From Clavelina lepadiformis (Eukaryota; Chordata; Ascidiacea; Aplousobranchia; Clavelinidae), in the NCBI RefSeq assembly GCF_947623445.1, contig NC_135240.1, forward strand, positions 11,532,001 to 11,596,000: a stretch of 64,000 nucleotides of DNA, given 5' to 3'. A program made the translations under genes and the position numbers. This document shows positions 35,433-46,300 of this stretch, piece after piece. Below the pieces are notes generated by a model. It was not told the DNA's origin. It made no database searches and was given only the letters and a program-made list of their open reading frames with translations. Positions within the stretch are counted from its first letter, which is position 1. Every line of letters begins with the position of its first letter.

Positions 35433-38400
35433 ATGGCAAATGTGACACCTGAAATGCAATTGCTATGTAAGGAAAGAGAGAAAGTTTCGTTTTCTGTGGA
35501 AGAATTGACAAATATTTTGGACGGCAATAAGGAGGAAACTGCTATACGAAGGAAAGTTGGTAAGTTATCTCAGCTGGTGTAAATGAACAGAGAAAAAATG
35601 TTTAGATGTTTTAAATCTTCTGGGATGAAATACAATGGAGAGTTGTTACCGGTATCCCAATTGTATAAATTTTTCATAACTCAAAGTAATTTAGGAACAA
35701 AAGGTTGGAATTTGCCACTCGTTGTTCCACTTGCGCGTATTGCTAAGTATAAACAATGCTTTGGCCGGCATGAAGTAAATCTTTTCCCGCCCAAAATATT
35801 CCAATTGCCCGTAAGGTTATTAAGCGTTGCAGCATCTCTTCGCTAAAGACTTCTCGAAAGAAATAGACGAGTACACTGCTTACAGCGTAAAGGCTTAGGC
35901 CCCTGTGATACACATATCAATACAAGAGCGGGTAAATATATATGTATACGGAAAATAATCCCATTACACAAGAGAAAGAAGGTCAAAAATTTTAAATTGT
36001 TTAATAACTCCATTCTTTTTAACTTTTCTGGTTATACTTAAAGTTTAGGCTACTTTCGGCAGAACTCTCAAAGAAATATTGGCAAAAGGTTTTAATTAAG
36101 TCTCTAATCACGGCGTTTCGAATATGCTGGCGTTAGGATTTAGGTAGAGGGATACGTAAAAATGCAATGTAGGGCAACCATACAGTGTCGCATTAACAGT
36201 TGCAACAGTGCCAATTTCCCGTACCGTTGAAAGTTAAGCAAAACAGAAAAAACAAAACCGGAATCGATAAGATACATGTTTGTAAATGGTTGTTTGGTTA
36301 CCGTTGTAATACGCTTGTGACTGCGCAGTGCGATCGTCCGGCTATATTGAACGGCAGGTGGTAAATAGATAATTTAGACATGGAAAACTATTTGTCTTCA
36401 TCTGCCTTAAACTTTGCACGATGGTCTTGGTGTTAATGCGAATCCCCAGCCTCTTAAAGTCGTTGTCACTTAATTGTTTTATTCGAAATAGTCGCAAAAA
36501 CAAAAAGCATTAAATTTAGACACGTTCATCGCATTTTGGTTGCGAAGTTGTTGAATGCAAACATTTGCGTTTAAAACCAGAGTAACATGTAGAAATGAAA
36601 AAGGTCCTTATATATTTGTTGTTTCAATTCCTACTCAGTGTGGAATTTATCAGCGTTTCAGGTTCTTGTTCTTCAAAGTTTCTTACAAAAATTAGTTTAA
36701 ATATGATACTTAGTCTTTGAAACAAACGTTTCCATTCAAACAAAATCTTCTTTTAAAACAATAAAGCAATTTTTTACTTCAACAGAAAATGTGATTGCAA
36801 ATGACACATCAATGCAACACAGAAACTTGAATCATATGACTAGAGAGGAGCGATTTTCTGAAGCTATGCGGAGAACTCTTTACGCTCTAAAAGTGTTGCT
36901 TCCACGTGAAGGATGGACTCCTGTAGGTCCAGAAATGAAATATCTTGCCCGGTATATATATTTTTGGTTTGCCACTTTTATGGTTTTTAGTTTACCACTT
37001 TCATGGTTTTGTCAAACCTTTTCTAGCTTTGAAATTCTGACCCTTTACTGTTACAAACATATGTATTGTGTACTATCTTTTTCAATTGGGGATCTTATTG
37101 CATTTTACAAAAAGTTTGCATGGTTTATATAACGAAAACAATGCTGTATACTATACATGACCTGTTAAAGGAGTTATGCTAAGTTTCAGTTCTTTACAGG
37201 GCCATCAAAGAGTTCACTTTCATAATTCATGCTGGAGTATTCATACCATGCATTATGAGTTATGGTACAAATGAACAGATAGCAAAATGGTTTCCTCTGG
37301 CTGCTGACTTTAGAATCATTGGAACATATGCACAGACTGAGCTTGGTCATGGTATTTTGCACTAAACCACACTACGAAAGTTGTGTTACAGTTTATGAAC
37401 TTTCAAGTATTAGATTATTTAATAACTTTTGCTTACACTTAGATAAACTATCTTATACGTTACCCCGCTATATCTGTTAGGGTCATTTCTAAGAGGATTG
37501 GAAACTATTGCCACATATGATCGTGCTAATCAGGAGTTCATTATTAATTGTCCGAAAATCACTGCTATGAAATGGTGGCCTGGCGACAGTAAGTATTTTG
37601 GACTGTTGTCTAGTATTATATGTTTGCAAACTGTGCCAACAAGCAGATGAAAAGTATATTTATGTAATTCGTTTTGCTTAATTTTAAGGTTTTGATATTG
37701 CTGTTTAGTCATTCAAGTGATATCGCATATACTTTATTATGAAATTGTCAACAGATCTTCATTTGATAGCCATTTTGTCAATAGCGTCACTGAACTAAAT
37801 TCTTCATTTTAGTGGGAAAGTCTGCAAACCATGTTTTGTTGATGGCCGAATTGGTCATTGATGGAAAGAAGTATGGCATGCATGGATTTATGGTTCAGAT
37901 ACGTGACTTGACAACCCATGAGCCTCTGCCAGGTTCATATTTAAATATTTTATACATATCAAATAGAGCAGGAATTCCATTTTGTTGGAGGTATATTTAA
38001 AAAGGTGAACATTTTGCATATTATGGTAATATTTATAAATGTATACTATACTAGTTATAGTATACATTTATATACTATACTACCATATACTAGTTGTTTG
38101 GTTTTATATTTTAGGAGTTACTGTTGGAGACATTGGTGCTAAATTATCATTTGAATCTGTTGACAATGGTTTCCTATATCTTCAGAATGTTCGCATACCA
38201 AGAGAAAATCTCCTTTCAAAACTTAGCGAGGTGTGAATATTGATGTAACAAAGTTTCTTTCTTGTAACGTTCTTTTCTCAATTTTGTGTAAACCTGTAAA
38301 ATTAGATATTAATTTAATTAGAATTACAATTTGCTGTAATAAAAGTTTTCATCCTCTCTTTTAGTAAGTTGTATCCAAAGCAAACTGATGATTTTGGCAA

Positions 38401-41400
38401 AAATGTTTTTATGCAATTTTTGCTGGTATGGTGTACAATGTATTATTGACATGTTGACTGCAAACTAGCTACATGAGTGTGTTAATTTTTATTTGACACC
38501 AAGAACAAGTTATCTCAGCTTTGTAATCTTTCTGTAAGGATAGTTCAAACAACATTTTTACTCAACGTTTTACACATAAATTTCCAGTTCTTGGTGTTTG
38601 AAGCAAACAAAAATATCTAGGTTACAATATAAACAAGGCAATACTCAGTAAAGAGTAGTTAGTAGACTATTGTTAAAGTGATTGGCTACAATTTTTAAAA
38701 CTATTGTTTCAAGCAGTTATTGATTAATGATACAGTTGCACAAAATTTGACTTCAGTAGTCAAATTTGATAGAGCTTGAATACCAGATATGTAAAAATGA
38801 GAATAATCAAAACAGCTAATGGTCTTTTATTTTAATTTATTAACATACCTTAAATTATAGGAGAGTTTAGCATTCTTTTGGAGTTAACCATAGAGATATG
38901 TAATTGAAAGTTTATTTTGTTTGTCAATTATTAAATATTTATAGGTTCATCCCGATGGAACTTACATAAAAAAAGGAAATCAACGCCTGATGTATGGATC
39001 AATGGTGCGAGTCCGAGTTAACCTTATTGCACACGAGATTGTTATGCCACTTGCTAAAGCTTGTACAATTGCAGTGAGGTATTCAGCTGTTAGGCGACAG
39101 GGGCTTATCAATCCCAGGTAAGAAATGTAGGATTTAGGCCTACATATAAAGACAGGATAGTTATTTTTGGGAATATATTGCCTAGTATTCTGATTAATCT
39201 AGCTAAATTCAGTTCAACTGCAGAATGTCAAATCTGTTTTTCAAATGTGCTTTGCTATCAAGCTGCATTGTACAAACCAAAAACTGATAAAACTAACATA
39301 GTGTTGTTGTTAGTTTCATTATATTGGCATTTGGCATGTCTACTCATCAAGTTTGAGCACAGAGCATTTCATCGCGTTGCAAACAATTAATAATACATGT
39401 TTTGTAAATTTCTTAGTAATTTTTAATTTATTTATCAACATCAAACGAGATTACATTTTAACTTTACTTGGAACATAACAAGATATTTCAATTTTGAATA
39501 CTTATCAAATTGATAAATTATTCAAGATATTTAAATATAAATTTTATTTTATTTAAATTGATATACTAAATTGGAATTTCCTATGTATATTTCGTTTCCT
39601 GCATTCTGCGAAAACCCATCAACTTTAGCTCATCTAACTCGAAATTTCCAGTAACTCACATTAAACTAATCAGTCCAGGAAAAATTCCTTTATAGCAAAG
39701 TCAGTTTGCCAACTCTGAATAATTTGGAGTCAATGTTTTTTCAGTCGCTTCAGCTTCTAGTTAGCTAGCTTCCAATATAATTTAATTAAACATTTTTTAT
39801 GTATTATTTGTCCATAGTAAAGAAGAGGTTCCAGTTTTGGATTATGTAGCTCAGCAGCATAAGTTGCTCCCACAAGTTGCTACTGTGTTTATGGCACATT
39901 TTGCAGCAAAGCAGCTGGTAAAAATGCACCATGACTATTCTCTTGAAGTAGAAAAGGGAAATACGAGTCAGCTACCAGAGGTTGTACAACACGAAAAAAA
40001 TGTTCATTTAAGTGTACACTGCATTAAAGCCCTGTTTATAACATTAATTTATAACAGACATTGTTAATTTTAGCTTCATGCACTCTCTGCTGGTATGAAA
40101 GCATGTCTATCTGAACAAGGTGCAGCAGGTGCGGAAATAGTTAGACGAGCGTGTGGTGGTCATGGTTACTCCTGTGTAAGTGACTAAGTGTTTTTGAACC
40201 ACAAAAAGTTGTAGAACATTCTCAGTTCAAAGAATGCTCTTTTTTGTTTTATAGGGAAGTGGTCTGCCATTTATTGTGAACAGAATGCTTGCTACTTGTA
40301 CATATGAGGGTGAAAATACAGTAATGCAGCTACAGTGCGCAAGGTTGGTTATGATGAGGTATAAATCGTGTTTAGCAAACCAGAAAAAATGATTTTGTAT
40401 TTGTAGATATTTGATAAAATGTGCAGACCAAGCAAAGAAAGACAAATTGACTGGTTCAGTATGGTATCTCAGTGATTTTTCAAACATGTCATGTACTGCT
40501 CAAACTTTCGGAGACTTGCAAGAACCAAGTGTCTTGGTCAAGCTTCATGAACGCAGGTGGACATCTTTGGTTTTGTTTATACATGAATATAAATATTCTG
40601 CTATTATTCTGAACTGCCACATTTACAGTAGCTTGATCCATGACTGAAATTTGCAGGGCAAAGTGTGCTGTGCAACACGCAGGGAAAAAAATGCAAAATA
40701 TGGTTAAAAATGGGACGCCAGCTCATGATGCATGGAATATGATGGCCACACTTTTAATCAATGCAGCAAGGGTATACAATAAGAGCACAGTATCACTTAC
40801 TTAACTGTTAGCAATTTCTTGCTATTAATCACTAACTCACTTTTGTAGGCTCATATCATGCAGTATGTTGTTGGGACCAGTGTAACATATATCAGTGAAT
40901 TATCATGTTCTGCCTCACTTAAGAAAATATTAACCCAACTTTGTGCACTGTATGCTTTGCATAACATTAATAGCAATTGTGGGGACTTTGTCAAGGTATG
41001 ATGATACTTCATGTTGCAGATTATGATATTCCGCGTTCTTAACACTAAAGGATGTTCCATTGATCTCAATTTTATTTGTAGTTTGGATGTTTAACTTCAG
41101 CACAATGTGATTTGGCTCAAGAAGCTGAATTCAACCTTCTAAAACAACTTCGACCTGATGCTGTGGGAATTGTGGATTCTTTTGACTTTACTGATGATAT
41201 ACTACAATCTTGCCTTGGAGCATATGATGGGAATGTTTATGAACGACTGTTTGAATGGGCAAAGCAAGCACCAATGAATAAGACTGAGGTTGTATGTGCA
41301 TACAGGTTGATGGTATCGATCTGACATTGAATAGATAGTTCTTAAAGAACAGTGGCCGCAGAAGACACTTATTCTGATTATGTAAATGTTATGTTTTACT

Positions 41401-41525
41401 ATAATGTTAATAATCAAGTCTCTGCAAAACTTAAGGTTCATCAGGATAGCTATCAATATCTTCAGCCTTATCTGCATGAAGGAAGAGATGTATTAGAAGG
41501 TCGTGGAAGAAACTCCAAGTTATAA
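35433..41525 (+). CDS. Peroxisomal acyl-CoA oxidase, tandem copy C
   Basis: Fifteen coding exons: 35433-35559, 36786-36951, 37200-37351, 37481-37588, 37813-37932, 38115-38230, 38945-39117, 39818-39980, 40074-40175, 40255-40343, 40407-40556, 40657-40771, 40849-40995, 41082-41288, 41436-41525; 674 aa. Marks are [74 protein letters not shown] with the expected catalytic Glu at about 427, [17 protein letters not shown] and the C-terminal SKL (GRNSKL) for import into peroxisomes. Introns 1 (about 1.2 kb), 6 and 7 (each about 700 bp) are longer than in copy B. Exon 5 matches copy B in all but one base. Function as for copy A; which copy handles which acyl-CoA length or branch is unknown. Confidence 0.95.
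38039..38095. repeat. AT-rich palindromic tract in ACOX-C intron 5
   Basis: Overlapping copies of tatactatactag and its complement ctagttatagtata make a short cruciform-prone tract about 20 bp before the exon 6 acceptor. It looks like simple-sequence expansion. Confidence 0.5.
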
Positions 41526-41960
41526 ATACAAATTTTCCAGGCTTTTGTTGCAAATTTTTAGAGTTATCAATGATCTGTTATTGTTGAAGACGTTTGATCT
41601 ATGTGTTATTTTCAGTGCCGTTAACAAATACCTTTTTAATTGTTTGTCTTACTTGCTTGACCTACCATACCATAACATTTTTGTGACTGTTATAATTTTG
41701 TCATGTGGTATGATCATAAAATTTTGCTTTTATCTTTTATGTAAATCAGAAAACAAAGTTATTCTTATCACTAATAGAACCAGCGATTACGTTCATAAAC
41801 AATCATTGTGTATCTTACCGTTGTCTACAAGAAAACCAACATCATCACATAACAAAATAACGTAACCAAAAGTTGTCTTTTTTTAAAGTAATTTTTTACT
41901 TGCAATATTAATATTTTGTTGTCCGTTTAATTCTATCTTGGTTTTAATTGGTGTGTGATT

Positions 41961-41966
41961 AATAAA
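41961..41966 (+). terminator. Candidate polyadenylation signal of ACOX copy C
   Basis: AATAAA lies about 435 bp past the stop of copy C and about 210 bp before the decayed fourth copy. Confidence 0.45.
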
Positions 41967-42174
41967 TATGTATTATTATCTATTTAAATTTAACATGCAA
42001 ACTCCTAAATGTCAATATAAAAAACATTCAACTAAATTCTTTTGGAAATAAAAAAGTTTTGCAATTAAATCTCTCATTTATAAAATTCTTTCATTGAAAT
42101 CATGATTTTGTTATATGTGCAGATTCTATGGTTAAAATTTGAACAGTTGTATAAAATGTATAAAACTGGCCAAG

Positions 42175-43392
42175 ATGACAAAGGAAATGATATTACTAGC
42201 CTGTGAAAGAAAACTATATCATTTACAGACAAAGAAATAACCAATATTCTGAATGGTGGAACAGAACAGACAAGAATTGGAAGAAAACCTTGGTAAGGTT
42301 ATAAGTTTCATAGCAATATGTGTAGGTTTTATGAAGGTCAAGTAAAAAAAATCAATATGAAATTGCAGATAAAATGGTTACCTCTGACTCTGTTTTACAA
42401 ACCCCACACATGCCCCATACAAACAGAGAAGAACGCTTTAAAAATGGTGTTAAACGAATTCTATATCTGTTCAAAAGAGGATTGACTGAGTAACTCTACA
42501 GAAATGGTATATGATTGATATGCATTGAGGTATATTACCATGTGTAAAATGTGATGTTTGTGAAATTTGAATTCCAGTTAATTTTAGTTTGTTGTTAAAA
42601 CATGTATTTTTCCAAAAGTATTCAAAATATTGCTTCCCAGCTTTGACTCTAATTTGAAAGTTGCAAAATTTTAAATTAATGTTTGTGCAGACTTTTATTT
42701 TAAGAAACATTTATTCGATTTTGTATGTTTATTCCTTATATGCAGAGCTTTGCCGGAACATGGTCTTGCTTTTGCCTTCTCTTGAAATTTTTGGTTCTGA
42801 AGAACAACTCACGAAATGGCTGTCATTGGCCTGCAATTTTAATATCACTTGTTCTTATGCACAAACGGAGCTTAGTCATGGTAGGCCTATTACTATTTTT
42901 AGAAGTAGGCCTACTGGTTTTGTAACGTAATGATAAATGAAATATTACTGGAAAATATCCGATTCTTGGCTGCTGATCATTGATCACAGTTTAATTTGGA
43001 AGGTGCATTTTTAAGAGGACTTGAAACAACAGCCATCTATGCCCCAAAACACCAAGAAATTCATTATAAATTGCTCAAAAATTTCATCAATGAAGCGATG
43101 GCCTGGAACACGTGGGTTTCCATTTGGCATTGAAACACTAACCCTTATCACAGATTTTTCTTGATTGCTTTCAGTTTTTAAGTGAAAGTTGTTATTTTAG
43201 TTAAAACTCACGGCATTAGTATAGTTTGTTAACGTTTTTTTTTATAAGTGTTCTTAATGGTTTGTTTTTAATTTTATTTCAGTGAGAAAATGTGCCAATC
43301 ATGTTATGTTAATGCGCTGAGTTGATTAATTATTATTATTGGCATGCAACGGTTTAGATAAGAGACTTAACCACACATGAACCTTTACTACG
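42175..43392 (+). pseudogene. Decayed and truncated fourth acyl-CoA oxidase copy
   Basis: Remnants of exons 1-5 occur in order. Exon 1 (42175 to about 42292) begins MTKEMILLACERK, then needs a frame change to continue TISFTDKEITNILNGG. Exon 2 (about 42370-42490) reads NREERFKNGVKRILYLF, then meets a stop. Exon 3 (about 42747-42880) keeps EEQLTKWLSLACNFNI and SYAQTELSHG, where the active copies have ELGHG. Exon 4 (about 43003-43110) has lost the frame, with SSMKRWPG-like sequence in place of MKWWPG. Exon 5 (about 43283-43392) has several stops. Exons 6-15 are absent. Splice sites around exon 3 persist. It is most likely a non-functional relic of the tandem array. Confidence 0.9.
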
Positions 43393-46300
43393 TATATTCA
43401 ATTCAAATGCAAACTTATAACTTAGAGTTAATCATATCGTAAGAACAAAAATAAATGGTGTAAAATTCGCTTTCCTGAACAAGCCAGTTACCATCACCAT
43501 CACAGTACATCCAGTATAAAACTTGCCAATAAGCACTGCCCAATCCGAATAAATAAGTGATTCGTACCAGCAAATAATAGTCAATATTGGACAAAATGTG
43601 CTCAATGGAAACATTACAATTAATATAGATAGGCCTATGTATTTTCTATTTCTTGTAGTTTTTGGGTTTGCGATACAATCACCTACTTTCAATTGCTACT
43701 GTGACGATTACGTCACGACTCTCGAGTTGTTTTGAGATGTTTGGAATTTAATTTGGGATCTTGTAATTCAGTGTTTACCAAACTTGAGTTTTCCTTAATG
43801 ACGTCAGATAATTTCCTCGCTTGAACTGGTGTGTCACATATAAATACTGATGTAATGTTTTCAATCTTTCCTTTTTACGTGATCGATTTCACTAGTTACT
43901 ACAGCGCTATGTAACATTCAGTAAGCTTTGCCCGAAGGTGAAAACCTTTGTGTTATAATAAATAAAATGGGAACTTTATAATTTAGTAATTTGTATAGAC
44001 AGAATCAAGCAACTAACAGCATAGTCACGCAAATTTGAGAAATGAGAACTCATCCATCGAAGTAGAAGTAAAACAAGTTATCTACCATCAATCGTCCTCG
44101 CTCATATTCAAACAATTACCGCCAGCAAATGCGGTCATTATGACAGATAAGTTCATTGTGTAATACCTCACACGAGTAGTGCACAAGCGAATTCTTTTTG
44201 TCATACTACTTTTGTAATACGAGCACAAGTATTTTACCTGTGGAATTATCTGAGTCTATTGTTGCATGAGGTTGGAATACTCTAACGTTTTGTAAGCTGA
44301 AAAGTTGTTGTATTACAACAGAAATAGTTTACAAGAAAAGATTTTTATTGTTGGTGCTGTACACTTTCTCAATATTAAAAATAACCTAGAACATTAGTAA
44401 TACTACTCCTTACAATTGCAAGGACTCCTTACTTCTTAAGAAGTCTAGTGGGTTGCAATCACCATGACTAGCTTAGACAACTCATCTGTTGATTTCGATG
44501 ATTCACTGAGTTAATACTTATTATCTCTCTCTCACTCTGCTCGTTGGTAGAAGTGCGAGCTTATCAAATGTGAAAGTGATTGGAGTTAAAATGTTCAACA
44601 TGAAAAATCCAGCAAGTTGTAGCAGGTGCAGCGAGCGAAACAGTGTTTTGGCAATGTGAGATACAGTAGTTAAAGATAGATAGATATATAGTTAAAGCTG
44701 ACACATTGACACATAGATAAATAGGTGAAGTTCACATGAAGTTATTTATAGCAAATTTCCAACTATCAAACGACAGTTGAAGTGTTTGTCAAAAAACAAA
44801 TTCATCAACTTCAATCAATAACTAGAAAACAATTTTGCGAAAAACGATAAAATGGTGTTAAAAAATACCATCCAGGCCGCTACAAATCTTTGTTGAAAAC
44901 AAGTTATCTTGATTAATGGCTACAAAAAACGAATGAAGTCAAGTGTTGGAGTAACGTTGGAAGAATTCAAAGATTAACGCTATAGTCTACATTTGCTTGA
45001 TATGGTTTGTGTTTAAAAATGTGATAAGTTCCAGCAGGTTTTGTACAAACAGAACTAATTAACGTTTTAGTTGGAACATATGTATATTGGATACTAAAAT
45101 GTATTTGTAGACATCCATGAAAAATACAAAGAATATCGGATTTATAGCTGTTTTTATAGCATTTATGTCATGTTTTAGTATGAGCATATTCTGTAAACTT
45201 CTATATGTAGCCTATATAGAAGTATTGATGCCACTGTATAAAAGAGAGGTAATGAAATGTAGAGTACAACTAAGTTTATGTACCTTATAGCAGTTTTTTT
45301 GTATTTAAATTTGCCCGGATCCGAATGAAGCTAGCATGCAAAGTAATTAATTTTTTTACACCAGAAAAAACTTTTTAAATTTTGCTTAGCCCTTTGGAGT
45401 AGTTTAGCTTGGAAGTATTTCTACCTACTTAACTATTACCGATGAAGAAAAGCAAAGCTTACCAAAGATTGTGTTATAACAAAGAAAACTTAGATCACCA
45501 TAAAGGTGTCATTTTGCGACTCGTTACTCAAGTTTACTGCTAGTTTTAAATTATAGGCGGTTTGCACATGCTCCCCTTTCCCCTCATCCAAAAACATTAA
45601 ACCCGTATTTCTTTTTAGGGTTTTTCCCGAGAACAAGCATTGGAGTTTTGCGCATGCGCACCTGTCTTAATTTCTATATTGCGAATGACCCCTATGACAA
45701 TGACCAACTTCATTCTGTTGTTGTAGCTTGCTTTGCCAGTGCTTTTTTGTAATGCGTAATGAAACGACCCATGAGAAAAGAATAGAATAGAGCAGGGCTC
45801 TTCAAACTTTCCTAAAGATACTTGTTAAAATTTTAAAATTATGTCGTGAAAAGTACCGGGACCGACTGAAATTTCTTGAAAAAAGTAATTCGGTACAGAG
45901 ATTCGGTATTTTTTTGAAGTACCGACGGTAACAGTATCAGTACTGAAACTTACCGCGGTACAGTAATTCGGTACTTTAGTACCGCGGTGCTGCCCACCTA
46001 TGCCTACACGTTAATAATGTTAAAACAATAAACATCCAGTTATAAATCTCAAGTGGTATTTTTGTATCTTGCAAAATCATACAAGTGCACACAATTCACT
46101 GAAGTCCAGTAACTGTAGCTTGCAGTAATAAAAAAAATTGTAATAAAAAAAGTAACGCGAATAAGAAATTAACTAATAATTTATAAAAATTGAATTTGTT
46201 TTATGACTCCAAATTACATTTTGCAACCCCAAACACAGTTTGAGAAGCCCTGAAATAGAGCATCGTAAGCGAATTCTGTAAAACAACATTTCACAAAGTA

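Noticed and set aside
44463..44516. Short ORF MTSLDNSSVDFDDSLS after a good start context
   Set aside because: Only 16 codons, no homologue and no gene context.
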